From NCBI RefSeq assembly GCF_003628305.1, contig NZ_RBZM01000005.1:861367-925366 (forward strand): a DNA stretch of 64,000 nt. Reading direction: 5' to 3'. Under the pieces are notes generated by a model that worked only from the letters and a program-made list of their open reading frames with translations, did not search any database and had not been told where the DNA came from. A program made the translations under genes and the position numbers. Shown here piece by piece: positions 18,882-27,974 of the stretch (position 1 is its first letter; each line of letters opens with the position of its first letter). The DNA comes from Cohnella endophytica. GTDB taxonomy: Bacteria; Bacillota; Bacilli; Paenibacillales; Paenibacillaceae.

Positions 18882-20447
18882 ATGAACAAGGTTATGCTAA
18901 TCGAAGACGAAACGCCGATCCTCCGCATGGTTAAGGATATGATCGAATCATCGCCTCAAGGTTTCGTCGTATCTCACACGGCTTTTAACGGACGGAAGGC
19001 CTTGAAATTGATTGAAGAAAGCGCAGAGAAACCGGATTTGATCGTGACGGACATCCGAATGCCCGTCATGGACGGTCTGCAATTGTTAAAGGAGTTGGAA
19101 TTCCGGGGTTACGATATTCCTTGCATCGTTCTGTCAGGTTATAGCGATTTTAATTATGCGAGGGAAGCGTTACAGTCCCGCGCATACGACTATTTGCTTA
19201 AGCCATTGAAAGAGGAACATCTGGAACAGGCGCTGGCCAGGGCGTCCGGCATGCTCCGGAAGCGCAAGGAGGCGTCGGAGCGGGCTTATCTCAAGAAAGC
19301 TTTGAGACTTCCGGATGATTCCGGCGCCGAATCCGTGAATCCGGGCTATTCATGTTATCAGCTTCTGCTCGTCCGGGCGGGAACTCACAGAAGCGACGAA
19401 TGGGAGGAGTTATCGCCGGCTTCGGGCGGATGGCGGCAAGATGAGGAAGACCTCTTGAGGACGGCGCTCTGCACATCAGGGAACGTTACTCCCGCGTGGT
19501 GGATCGGCGGGTTGACGTCCAACGAGAAAGTCGCGGTCAGGGGCTTGGCGGAACCCGAGACGGAAGCATTGCGCCGGGATTCGGCGGAAGAGATGTTCGC
19601 GGAATGGAGACGAAGCGAAGGGATGGCGAATAGGCAGTTTTGCTTGGCCGTCTCCGAACCGGTTGCCCTCGATCGTATGGCTTCTTCGTTACGAGCACTC
19701 AGGGAAGCGTTAGCGCGTGTAACGCGTATCGGAGAATCCCGGGTATGGATTCACGGCGATCCCGACAGATCGGCTTTCGTCCTGACGGCGGAGCTGGAAC
19801 AGGCTTGCCGAACGATCGCGAAGTCGGTAGACTATCGATCCTTCGAGAAAGCGATGATAGGTTGGAAAGAGGAATGGCGTAGGGAGGGCTATGGTCAGCT
19901 CGCGATTGAAAGTCTGCTGGCGGCCGTCGTACGGCTATTCCGTTCACAACGAACGATGGAAGGCGCGCCTACCGTTTCGGCGTTTGATGCGAATGAGCTT
20001 GTATCCGCTTGCGGGACGCTGAACGAGGTCATGGAGCAATTTTGCGGTTTCATGAAAGAAGAATACGAGCATGCGTCGAGAAGTCGTCCGGACCGATCGG
20101 CGAAAGATTTGATCGACAACGTGCGACGATATTTGGACGAACGTTACATGGAGTCGATCGGAAGCGATAAGCTGCAGCAAGTGTTCGGCTATAACAAGAC
20201 ATATATCTCCAACGTATTTAGCGAGGTCGTCGGCGTTCCACCTGGCAAGTATCTAGCGAAACTTCGCATCGACAAGGCGATCGCGCTCATAAACGACAGG
20301 AGCGAATTGTCGCTCCGCCAGGTCGCCGAACAGGTAGGATACGAGGACAGTCTCTACTTCAGCAAGGTGTTCAAAAACGCAACGGGGCTTAGTCCTAAGG
20401 AATACAAGGAAAGGCGGGAACGGGATGCGACAAGCGGTTCGACATAG
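18882..20447 (+). CDS. YesN-type response regulator with AraC-family domain, unit B
   Basis: The 521-residue protein begins at ATG 18882, 3 bases after the kinase stop. The receiver domain spans residues 1-120 with Asp57 in VTDIRMPVMDG as phosphate acceptor and the KPL lysine. The AraC-type DNA-binding region is at about 415-512 (QVFGYNKTYISNVFSEVVG; QVAEQVGYEDSLYFSKVFK; ATGLSPKEYK). The middle region is variable. It very likely binds the paired direct repeats before 17040 and before 21896 and so controls its own operon and the transporter operon downstream. Confidence 0.9.
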   Translation: MNKVMLIEDETPILRMVKDMIESSPQGFVVSHTAFNGRKALKLIEESAEKPDLIVTDIRMPVMDGLQLLKELEFRGYDIPCIVLSGYSDFNYAREALQSRAYDYLLKPLKEEHLEQALARASGMLRKRKEASERAYLKKALRLPDDSGAESVNPGYSCYQLLLVRAGTHRSDEWEELSPASGGWRQDEEDLLRTALCTSGNVTPAWWIGGLTSNEKVAVRGLAEPETEALRRDSAEEMFAEWRRSEGMANRQFCLAVSEPVALDRMASSLRALREALARVTRIGESRVWIHGDPDRSAFVLTAELEQACRTIAKSVDYRSFEKAMIGWKEEWRREGYGQLAIESLLAAVVRLFRSQRTMEGAPTVSAFDANELVSACGTLNEVMEQFCGFMKEEYEHASRSRPDRSAKDLIDNVRRYLDERYMESIGSDKLQQVFGYNKTYISNVFSEVVGVPPGKYLAKLRIDKAIALINDRSELSLRQVAEQVGYEDSLYFSKVFKNATGLSPKEYKERRERDATSGST

Positions 20448-21783
20448 CGGGATCGTGATAAGAACGGCATTGCGGGCGTGCGTCGGGGCGATCCTAATTG
20501 CCTGTCTAGTCCCCCTATTAGGATGCAATGCGAACGGCGATGCGACGAATACGAAACTTCCCGGCGAAATACCCGACTCGGCTCAGCCTGTCACGCTTAC
20601 GCTTATGGCTAATCAGGATTGGACGGTCAGGCCGATTCTGACGAAGGCTATCGAGTTGTACGAGAATCAATCCGGGAATAGGATCGAAATGCAGGCGTTG
20701 CCGATCGATACGGTAGATACTTTGATCAGCAGACGGGTCGCCATCGGCGAAATTACGGACATTGTCATGCATTTCGGAGGCACCGCGCTGAGCGACTTGC
20801 GTCCGGAGCGTAACTTCGTCGACATGAGCGGGGAAGCATGGGCGTCTGACTTGACCGACGAGGTGCGCCCGCGGCTGATGAAAGATGGCAAGCTATACGG
20901 ATTGCCGCTATGGGAGGCTTCGACAAGCGGCACGTTGTACAACAAGCGAATATTCGAGAAACTGGGTTTGAAAGTTCCGGAATCCCAAGATGAGTTTTTC
21001 GCGATCTGCGAGAAACTCAAACAAGCCGGCATCGTTCCCGTGTATTTGGCGAGCAAAGACATTTGGCCTCTCTTACCCCAATACGGCTTTGACTATGCCG
21101 CCGAGAGAACGCCGGGACTCGTCGACGCGCTAAACACGAACAAGGTGAACATGGCGGACGTATCGGCCGTGCGGGATGTCGTCGATTGGTATCGAACGAT
21201 GTACGTCCGGGGTTACTTCGGTAACGATTCGGCCAACAACAATTGGGACGGCTTGCCTGCAGCTTTGCACAGCGGCGAGTATGCGATGGTCATGTCGTGG
21301 GACGTCTATTTGTATTCGGATTTAGAGGCAAAGTATCCGGGCATGGCGCAAGATTTCGGACTCATGCCGCTATTCGTCGGAGGCAGCGAGGCTAAGCTGT
21401 ATGAGGGACCGAACGCAGCGATGATGATGGTGAACAAGAACGGCAAGCATGTGAAGGAAGCGATCGATTTTATTCGTTTTCTGGCACAGCCTGACGTATT
21501 GAACGAGATCTATCGGGGAATGAAGACCGGAACTTATTTCAGAAGCGTAACGACGAACGAACCTACTCCGCAATACTTGGAAAATAAAACGAACATCGAT
21601 AGACTTACTTATCCGTCAGTCACGCCATTCATCGTGGGGTATAGCCAAAGCGAAATGGGCAAATGGGTCCAGCAAGCTATGACCGGCGCCATTACGACCC
21701 GCGAGGCGCTCTCGAGAATGGATGAATTCCGCAAGCAGGTCGCCCTCGACCGGGGCATCCCCGAATTCCATCGTCCCCAATAA
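20425..21783 (+). CDS. orphan sugar-binding lipoprotein co-transcribed with kinase and regulator
   Basis: The ATG at 20425 lies inside the regulator gene (23-base overlap), so translation is coupled. The 452-residue product has a type II signal peptide ending in VPLLGC with Cys34 as lipidated residue, then a CUT1-type solute-binding fold. No permease gene is in this operon, and the transporter operon that follows has its own lipoprotein at 21896. The position suggests a sensory role: presenting bound sugar to the extracellular domain of the kinase, as in three-component sugar sensors. Alternatively it feeds the downstream permeases with a different ligand. Confidence 0.85.
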   Translation: MRQAVRHSGIVIRTALRACVGAILIACLVPLLGCNANGDATNTKLPGEIPDSAQPVTLTLMANQDWTVRPILTKAIELYENQSGNRIEMQALPIDTVDTLISRRVAIGEITDIVMHFGGTALSDLRPERNFVDMSGEAWASDLTDEVRPRLMKDGKLYGLPLWEASTSGTLYNKRIFEKLGLKVPESQDEFFAICEKLKQAGIVPVYLASKDIWPLLPQYGFDYAAERTPGLVDALNTNKVNMADVSAVRDVVDWYRTMYVRGYFGNDSANNNWDGLPAALHSGEYAMVMSWDVYLYSDLEAKYPGMAQDFGLMPLFVGGSEAKLYEGPNAAMMMVNKNGKHVKEAIDFIRFLAQPDVLNEIYRGMKTGTYFRSVTTNEPTPQYLENKTNIDRLTYPSVTPFIVGYSQSEMGKWVQQAMTGAITTREALSRMDEFRKQVALDRGIPEFHRPQ

Positions 21784-21787
21784 CCTA

Positions 21788-21825
21788 TGTAAAATCTCCA
21801 TGCCGAATCCTATGCAATGTCCATG
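21788..21825 (+). promoter_or_regulatory. direct-repeat operator candidate before transporter operon B
   Basis: TGTAAAATCTCCATG at 21788 matches the upstream half-site at 16930 (TGTAAATGTTCCAT) at 11 of 14 positions. A second, weaker copy TGCAATGTCCATG follows, and the two TCCATG cores are 23 bases apart, the same phasing as at 16930. Confidence 0.45.
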
Positions 21826-21847
21826 GGCGCCTCCCCCGGCGCATGTT

Positions 21848-21879
21848 AGGCTTATCTTGTAAGCGCTTCATACAAGCCT
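21848..21879 (+). promoter_or_regulatory. palindromic operator with a cre-like core
   Basis: AGGCTT and AAGCCT, and inside them CTTGTA and TACAAG, flank the core AAGCGCTT. The core is that of CcpA/LacI-family operators, but the full cre consensus is not met on the right side. It lies 17 bases before the start of the lipoprotein gene, so binding there would block expression. Confidence 0.4.
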
Positions 21880-21895
21880 GAGGGGGAATCCATCC

Positions 21896-23278
21896 ATGGA
21901 AAAGTTTCGCAAACCACTTGCTCTGTTCAGCACGATCTTGGCATTCTCGATGCTCGCCTCCGCGTGCGGCAAGTCGAATAGCAACGAGCCGCAGAGCTCA
22001 GCTCTGTCGACTCCGTCCGCCGAATCGAGCGCGCCTGCATCGGCATCCGCGCCGGCAAGCAACGCCGATCCCGTCACTTTGAAGTTCTGGACGTGGCATC
22101 CGTCGGCCGATCTCTACAAGTCGGTCATCGAGAAATTCGAAGCTAGTCATCCTGGAATCAAGGTCGACCTTACCGTAATGGAAAGCAAAGATTTCCAGAC
22201 GAAAATGCCGCTCGCGCTCAGCACCGGCGAAGATCTGGACGTCGTCGGAGTCCAAACCGGAGCGATGCCCAAGCAAATCCAAGCCGATCTTCTCCCGCTG
22301 GAAGACCTGATCTCGCAAACGCGCCCGGACTGGCAGTCGGTCATCAGCGAGAACAGTATCTCTCAAGCGAGGTCCCAAGCGGACGGATTAAAATTCCTTC
22401 CGATGGCATCCATCGGCTCAATGGTGATGTTCTACAACAAGGATATTCTGGACGGGCTCGGTTTGCCGGCACCGAAGACGTACGAACAATGGAAAGCGGT
22501 GTCCGACAAGCTTCGCGAAACGAAAAGCGACAAGCTGTCCGTCGCCGTCGGCGGCAAAGACGCCTGGATTATGGACGAAGTGGCTTGGACGATCGCCGGA
22601 CAACAATCCGACTTGTACAATCAATGGCGATATAACGGCAAGAAACTGGACGGTCCTGAATATACGCAAGCGGCGGCAGGCTTCCTGAAGGTGTTTGCGG
22701 ACGGCATTATCAACAAAAACGACGTGATGGACATGGACTATACGTCATCTCGAAACGCTTTCACTTCCGGCCAAGCCGCGTTTTTCATCCAAGGCACTTG
22801 GGAAGCGAACCTGCTGCTGGACAGTTTCCGTAAAGGAAATCAAGTAAACATAAACGACGTCGGTCTCTTACCGATTCCAAGCGTCGAACCAAACGGTACG
22901 CCGTCGATCCGCTCGTTCATCGATCTGGGACTCGGTATTCCGGCGAAATCCAAGCATCCTAAGGAAGCCATGCAATTGATCGACTATCTGATCTTCGGCG
23001 AAGGCAACGATTTGCTCGCCTCGACGTTCGCATTCTCGACCAATAAGATAGGCTTCGTTCCGGATGCGTCGCTCTTGACGACGCCGACGGCACAGGAATC
23101 CTACAAGACGCTATCCGACTTGCTGAATCACCCGAGCGCAGATCGGAACAACAACTCTCCGTTCTCCGACGTTGCGGGACAACTGTTGCAGAAAATGCTT
23201 ATTAGCAAAGTTACGCCGGAAGAGACGGCAAAAGCGATTCAGAAAGAATTCGATACGGGCAAGTATCCGAACGAATAA
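21896..23278 (+). CDS. sugar-binding lipoprotein of ABC transporter B
   Basis: The 460-residue protein starts at ATG 21896 after AGGGGG. The lipobox is LASAC with Cys24 lipidated, followed by a Ser/Ala/Pro-rich linker to about residue 58, then a solute-binding fold of the MalE/UgpB class (LKFWTWHPSADLYKSVIEKFE...). It leads a three-gene operon with two permeases. Its substrate cannot be read from the sequence. Confidence 0.9.
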   Translation: MEKFRKPLALFSTILAFSMLASACGKSNSNEPQSSALSTPSAESSAPASASAPASNADPVTLKFWTWHPSADLYKSVIEKFEASHPGIKVDLTVMESKDFQTKMPLALSTGEDLDVVGVQTGAMPKQIQADLLPLEDLISQTRPDWQSVISENSISQARSQADGLKFLPMASIGSMVMFYNKDILDGLGLPAPKTYEQWKAVSDKLRETKSDKLSVAVGGKDAWIMDEVAWTIAGQQSDLYNQWRYNGKKLDGPEYTQAAAGFLKVFADGIINKNDVMDMDYTSSRNAFTSGQAAFFIQGTWEANLLLDSFRKGNQVNINDVGLLPIPSVEPNGTPSIRSFIDLGLGIPAKSKHPKEAMQLIDYLIFGEGNDLLASTFAFSTNKIGFVPDASLLTTPTAQESYKTLSDLLNHPSADRNNNSPFSDVAGQLLQKMLISKVTPEETAKAIQKEFDTGKYPNE

Positions 23279-23375
23279 TCGAATAAACGAATAACCGGAC
23301 AACGGATTTGCGGGAGCGATCGGCGATAGGCCGTCGCTCCTGCTCCGTCCCGCAGGTAGGGAGTGTGCGCATCGT

Positions 23376-24269
23376 ATGAGGATCAAGGCCAGGGAACATG
23401 CTACCGGGTATTTGTTTGTCGCTCCGTTACTCGTCTTGTTCGCGGTTTTCTTGTTATACGGTTTTTATTTTATCGTTCACGCTAGTTTCTTCAATGAGAC
23501 GTTATCGTTCCGAGACGCGAAATATGTCGGTTGGGACAATTACCGCATGGCCATAGAAGATAGCAGGTTTCTTCATTCCATCGTTAACAACCTGGCGTTT
23601 GCGGCCGCGGCTATCGTCATTAGCGTGTCGATCGGTTGCGTAGTTTCCGTCGTTCTGAGCATAGGAATCAAGGGTTCCAAGTTTCTGGGGGCGCTATTCT
23701 TCATTCCGTCGTTCATGCCGCTCGCTCTAATCGCGATGGTGTTCTCCATCATGCTGGAATACCGTTTCGGCACGCTGAACGGACTTTTCCACGGCATCGG
23801 CCTCGATTTTATGGCGCAGAGGTGGCTAAGCGACCCGAAATTGGCTTACATGTCGGTCATCTCGATCTCGGTGTTCCTCATCGGCCTGCCGATGATGTAC
23901 TATAATGCGGACATGACGACAATCGATTCCAGCATACTGGAAGCGGCTGTCATTGACGGGGCGGGATTGGGCAGAATGATGTGGAACATTTTATTCCCTC
24001 TACTCAAGAACGCGCACAAAACGATCATTCTGTCCACGCTGCTCGGCAGCTTTCGCGAGTTCGAACGCGTATTTCTGCTCACTCAGGGAGGGCCGGCGGG
24101 CACGACGGAGAACACCAGCGTATATATTTATTCTTTCGCCAGATCGGCGGGGGCGAACATCGGATTCGTATGCGCAACTTCCGCGATCGTTCTTCTGATC
24201 GCTTTGAGCATTTCGGTCGTGCAATTGCTCGCTTTCCGAACGAAAGCAGGAAAGGGGGGGCGGCGATGA
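23376..24269 (+). CDS. CUT1 sugar ABC transporter permease, UgpA/MalF type
   Basis: This 297-residue permease starts at ATG 23376, 97 bases after the lipoprotein stop, with AGGGAG some 13 bases upstream. Six membrane segments are visible, and the EAA loop lies at about residue 190 (LEAAVIDGAGLGRMMWNILFP). Its TGA overlaps the ATG of the next permease in an ATGA junction. It is the first permease of the transporter B heterodimer. Confidence 0.9.
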   Translation: MRIKAREHATGYLFVAPLLVLFAVFLLYGFYFIVHASFFNETLSFRDAKYVGWDNYRMAIEDSRFLHSIVNNLAFAAAAIVISVSIGCVVSVVLSIGIKGSKFLGALFFIPSFMPLALIAMVFSIMLEYRFGTLNGLFHGIGLDFMAQRWLSDPKLAYMSVISISVFLIGLPMMYYNADMTTIDSSILEAAVIDGAGLGRMMWNILFPLLKNAHKTIILSTLLGSFREFERVFLLTQGGPAGTTENTSVYIYSFARSAGANIGFVCATSAIVLLIALSISVVQLLAFRTKAGKGGRR

Positions 24270-25081
24270 ATATCGGTCTTGTTACCCGTAGGCAGAAGAG
24301 AATCATCAGCGTATTTCTATACGCCTTCGCTTTGATGTGGTTGTTCCCTTTCTATACAGCCATTCGCAACTCGCTCAAAGTAAACGGCATTCGGAACTAT
24401 GTAGACTTGTTTACGAGCGATCTGAACGGCATATCATTGCTCGGAACATTCCGCAACTCGACGCTCATCGCGATCGGGTCGACGATTATATTGTTGGCGG
24501 TCGGTTCGCTCGCCGCTTTCGCTTTTTCCAAGCTGCGGTTTTTCGCCAAGGAGACGCTGTACGTCTCCGTTCTTCTCTGCCTGGCGGTGCCCGGCGTCGT
24601 CATCATGATTCCGTTCTATTACATTCTCAAAAACTTGGACCTTTACAATACGCTGTGGTCGGTCATTTTCTCGGAAGCGGTGCTCACGTTGCCATTTGCC
24701 GTACTGATGTTGCGCAATTATTACGACAATCTGCCGCCGGAACTGATGGAATCGGCTTCGATCGACGGAGCTTCCAAGCTGCAGATGTTCAACCGCATTT
24801 ATCTGCCGCTATCGACTCCGGCATTGATTAATCTTGGCGTGTTATCGGTTATGTGGTCGTTCCAGGATTTCCTGTTGCCGCTTATGTTCTTGACCGACAA
24901 GTCGGTGCTGACCGCCACGGTTGCCGTCAATACGCTGAAGGGCTTGTTCGGATTCTCGCCGGCGGATCTGGGTAAATTCAACGCGGCGCTCGTCGTGCTT
25001 GGCATGCCTGCCGTAGTCATCTTCCTGTTCGCGCGCAAATACATTACGAACGGCATTACGTCGGGCGCGGTGAAGGAGTAA
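24266..25081 (+). CDS. CUT1 sugar ABC transporter permease, UgpE/MalG type
   Basis: The start is ATG 24266, four bases before the end of the previous gene and preceded by AAAGGGGGGG; the reading frame stays open much further upstream, but that part is out-of-frame with the upstream permease and has no coding character of its own. The 271-residue protein has six membrane segments and the EAA loop MESASIDGASKLQMFNRIYLP around residues 165-185. It ends with the family C-terminus KYITNGITSGAVKE. No ATPase gene follows. Confidence 0.92.
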   Translation: MNIGLVTRRQKRIISVFLYAFALMWLFPFYTAIRNSLKVNGIRNYVDLFTSDLNGISLLGTFRNSTLIAIGSTIILLAVGSLAAFAFSKLRFFAKETLYVSVLLCLAVPGVVIMIPFYYILKNLDLYNTLWSVIFSEAVLTLPFAVLMLRNYYDNLPPELMESASIDGASKLQMFNRIYLPLSTPALINLGVLSVMWSFQDFLLPLMFLTDKSVLTATVAVNTLKGLFGFSPADLGKFNAALVVLGMPAVVIFLFARKYITNGITSGAVKE

Positions 25082-25149
25082 AGAAGTGATGGAGTTCGAG
25101 TCTACGACGGATTATCCCAGTCATTTCAGATAACGGTTATCCAGTTTCA

Positions 25150-25196
25150 CCCTCCCAGCGTTTGCCGGGAGGGGATTTCGCAAGTTTTTTATGAAA
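25150..25196 (+). terminator. probable terminator after transporter operon B
   Basis: CCCTCCC and GGGAGGG form a 7-bp GC stem with a 10-base loop. The T run (six T) is some 17 bases downstream of the stem, so this is weaker than the others. Confidence 0.5.
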
Positions 25197-25205
25197 GCGC
25201 AACCA
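25191..25205 (+). promoter_or_regulatory. cre-like (CcpA) site upstream of the second GH29-like gene
   Basis: ATGAAAGCGCAACCA matches WTGNAARCGNWWWCA at 14 of 15 positions. It is 132 bases before the start codon at 25337. The rest of the gap to 25336 contains nothing else I recognise except the AGGAGGG ribosome binding site. Confidence 0.45.
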
Positions 25206-25336
25206 TTTGGAAGTTGTCCGAATGTTGGTTAGGAGGTGATGGCCCGGAAGAAGCACAGTCCGAATTGCCGCGAACGAATTCCGCAAGCTAGTCCGAATCC
25301 GCTAAACCGCTTTTACAAAAGAGGAGGGAAATATTA

Positions 25337-27625
25337 ATGACAAGAAAACTCGTTTCAAGATTCATGATTGCAATTTTACTTCTCGGGTCGCTTATTCCCG
25401 TTTTTTCTTCAGTCTCCTATGCAGACACAAACATCCCGCAGGCGGGACCAAATCCGATAGTGTTCAATCAAACGGCAACGACCGACAATCTCATTTATTT
25501 AATGGCAGCCGGCTCCGAGCACAATTCAAGCTTGACGATTGATAATTACGGTGCGCCTAAGCATGCTTGGGTTAACAACTTTTTTGGCAGAACGACGGAT
25601 TATATGCAGTGGACGGTAAGCTTGGCTACTGCCGGAGTTTATCATGTGGAGGCGCTGCTTAGTAATAATGCAGCCACCCCTTTAAGATTAAGCGTTGTCA
25701 GTACTGGTGATACGCTTAATTTTACAACGAATAACTTCGGATGGGACAAGTTAGATGCCGGTACGATATCGCTTCCCGCCGGGACAAGCACGATTAAACT
25801 TGTAGGAACTGCAGGATCTGCGCATGGTATGTCGATCAAATCTCTTGAACTTATTCGCGAATCCGATCGTGCCGCCTATCTGACACGGATTGCAAGCTTC
25901 AAGAAAGATACCACTTGGCTAGCCAATTCAGGTTATGGTCTTATGTTCCAATATGGCGGTTGGGGATACCCCCAAACGGGAGCAAAGAAATCCTTGGATC
26001 AACAAGCGGCGGATTTTAATGTCGCCGATTTTGTGACGATGGTTCAGAGCACGGGGGCGAAGTACGTGATCTGGTCTGCAAGCTGGTGGACTTTCGAGCT
26101 TAACGCGCCGATTACTTCGCTAGATACGATAGTAGGTAATGGAAATCGGACATCTGCGCGAGATTTAATCGGTGATGTGGCTACGGCTCTGCATGCGGTA
26201 GGAATCAAGTTCATGCTTTATTATCATACAGGGCAAGACAGTCATTTAGGCTATAATTCAACGGATTTTTGGCAGCGTCAGAATTGGCCTACTGCATTTA
26301 CGACGACTGGAACAGGCGATCGATCCACGTTCTTTACCAATTGGATCAACATTATTACCGAAATGGGTAACCGTTACGGAACAAATCTGGATGGATGGTT
26401 TTTTGATGACGGAATGATCTATTACCCCGGTCCGTTTGAACAGATGGGCCAAGCAGCGCGTACAGGGAATGCAAATCGCTTAATTTCATACAATTCGTGG
26501 GTAGCTTCAAGGATTACCGATTTTCAGGATGTTTATTTTGCTGAAGAAGTTCATGGGGAAGTACAAACAGGCAGTGCTCCCGTGGGCGCTAATGGGATAT
26601 TCACAAGCGGACCGCAAAAAGGATTATTACAGCAAGCCATGTTCAGGATGGAACAGGATTGGGGCGTACATTCTGCGAATACGTCGATAAATACCGGGAT
26701 TAGCAGTGCCCAATCGATAGGGTGGTATCAGAGCGCAAGCCCTCGCAAAGTCCCTTTGTCCTTCAACATGATGATGTGGGAAAACGGAACGGTATCGGCT
26801 GCATCCCTTCAGGTGCTCTCTGATGTCAAAAATGCAGCGGGGGGAGGAGGCACGGGAACCGTGAATAATTCCGATCCCAACATCGTTTACACGGGTGCTT
26901 GGTCGCTTAGCTCCGGTAGAGGCGTAGGCGACTATCAAGATGATGTTAGATATACCGCGACGAATAATGACTCTTTTGTATACACATTTTCGGGAACCGG
27001 GGTCAATTATATTACTGAAAAAAATAGCGATATGGGTAATGTGGACATTTATATCGACAATGTTTTCCAGGCGACCGTTAATTGCTACAATGCGACCAGA
27101 CTTGTGCAGCAGACTGTTTATAGCAAGACAGGTCTGACTAATGGCACGCATACGATTAAAGGCGTCAAAAAATCCGGCACCTATATGCTTGTAGATGCCT
27201 TTTCTATTGCATCGTCAGGCCCGGTCTATAACAAGATTAAAAATCGTACAAGCGGCAAAGTGCTTAATGGCGGTTGCGGAACCGATGGATGTACCGTTTC
27301 GGAGTGGTCGGATATCGTAAGCACAAATCTCCAATGGGAGGTTATTGATCTAGGTAACGGTTACTTCAAAATCAAAAATCGTACCGATGGTAAAGTACTT
27401 AATGGCGGTGGAGGAACCGATGGTTACGTTGTCTCAGAGTGGTCGGATATAACAAACAATAACCTGCAATGGCAAAAGATCGATGCGGGTGGCGGTTATT
27501 GGAAATTCAAGAATCGTGCCGACGGTAAAGTTCTTAAGGGGGGCGGATCATCTGATGGAACTGCTGTCACGGAGTGGACGGATGGGACTAGCAATGATCT
27601 GCAATGGCAGATTATATCAAACTAA
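25337..27625 (+). CDS. secreted GH29-like enzyme with CBM-like modules and ricin repeats
   Basis: The 762-residue protein starts at ATG 25337 after AGGAGGG. A signal peptide ends near SYAD (about residue 30). Residues about 35-175 form a beta-sandwich binding module. About 190-500 is a barrel like that of the 457-2358 protein, with GWFFDDGMIYY and Asp357 at the nucleophile place. About 515-630 is another beta-sandwich. Residues about 635-762 hold three ricin-type repeats, each about 42 residues (KIKNR..GKVLNGG...SEWSD...LQW). The ricin motif differs from that in 457-2358 (EWSD versus IQWPD), so the two lectin tails are not recent copies. The gene is a single unit and more AT-rich than its neighbours. 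Fucosidase activity is not proven. Confidence 0.75.
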   Translation: MTRKLVSRFMIAILLLGSLIPVFSSVSYADTNIPQAGPNPIVFNQTATTDNLIYLMAAGSEHNSSLTIDNYGAPKHAWVNNFFGRTTDYMQWTVSLATAGVYHVEALLSNNAATPLRLSVVSTGDTLNFTTNNFGWDKLDAGTISLPAGTSTIKLVGTAGSAHGMSIKSLELIRESDRAAYLTRIASFKKDTTWLANSGYGLMFQYGGWGYPQTGAKKSLDQQAADFNVADFVTMVQSTGAKYVIWSASWWTFELNAPITSLDTIVGNGNRTSARDLIGDVATALHAVGIKFMLYYHTGQDSHLGYNSTDFWQRQNWPTAFTTTGTGDRSTFFTNWINIITEMGNRYGTNLDGWFFDDGMIYYPGPFEQMGQAARTGNANRLISYNSWVASRITDFQDVYFAEEVHGEVQTGSAPVGANGIFTSGPQKGLLQQAMFRMEQDWGVHSANTSINTGISSAQSIGWYQSASPRKVPLSFNMMMWENGTVSAASLQVLSDVKNAAGGGGTGTVNNSDPNIVYTGAWSLSSGRGVGDYQDDVRYTATNNDSFVYTFSGTGVNYITEKNSDMGNVDIYIDNVFQATVNCYNATRLVQQTVYSKTGLTNGTHTIKGVKKSGTYMLVDAFSIASSGPVYNKIKNRTSGKVLNGGCGTDGCTVSEWSDIVSTNLQWEVIDLGNGYFKIKNRTDGKVLNGGGGTDGYVVSEWSDITNNNLQWQKIDAGGGYWKFKNRADGKVLKGGGSSDGTAVTEWTDGTSNDLQWQIISN

Positions 27626-27679
27626 TTCAACTACGGAAATCAATAGTCTTTTCAAGGCAACTGTGGAATGATATTCAGA

Positions 27680-27714
27680 GGTTGCCGGATGATCCAAAGC
27701 GTCAACCGGCAACC
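27680..27714. terminator. hairpin between convergent genes
   Basis: GGTTGCCGG and CCGGCAACC form a perfect 9-bp stem with a 17-base loop. No T run follows on either strand. It sits between the GH29-like gene (plus) and the small minus-strand ORF at 27737-27838 and could serve both. Confidence 0.45.
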
Positions 27715-27736
27715 TATCCATCAATTGATATCAGAG

Positions 27737-27838
27737 TTACTTTGATTTCTTCTTGGCTGCGGATCTACCTTGTTTCTTCGGATCATCCGATGGTGGTGCG
27801 GCGTGCTGTGAGCCGTTGGGCTTAAACGAATCGGTCAT
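27737..27838 (-). CDS. 33-residue basic, Ser/Lys-rich protein of unknown function
   Basis: The minus strand carries ATG at 27838 preceded by AAAGGAGC (27846-27853 on the plus strand) at 7 bases, a strong ribosome binding site. The frame gives 33 residues, starting MTDSFKPNGSQHAAPP and ending RSAAKKKSK before TAA. It is hydrophilic, with no membrane segment or known motif. I do not recognise the family. The ribosome binding site and the hairpin downstream support a real gene, but coding evidence over 33 codons is limited. Confidence 0.5.
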   Translation of the reverse strand: MTDSFKPNGSQHAAPPSDDPKKQGRSAAKKKSK

Positions 27839-27922
27839 GTTTTATGCTCCTTTCCTTAGATTGTAATTAGTCATATGTACGTTTTACCATTTTATCCTGT
27901 GGATTTTTTTGGATCTGAATTA

Positions 27923-27931
27923 TGATATAAT
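27923..27931 (+). promoter_or_regulatory. extended -10 promoter of the leader ORF-yidC unit
   Basis: TGATATAAT is a perfect extended -10 element. No good -35 hexamer lies at the usual distance, which is usual for extended -10 promoters. Transcription would start near 27938, some 37 bases before the leader ORF. Confidence 0.5.
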
Positions 27932-27974
27932 AATCCTTATCTTTCCATAACGGAACGGATAGAGGTGAACTTGA

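Noticed and set aside
23981..24265. N-terminal extension of the second permease of transporter B
   Set aside because: It lies out of frame inside the first permease gene; ATG 24266 has a ribosome binding site and fits the family length.
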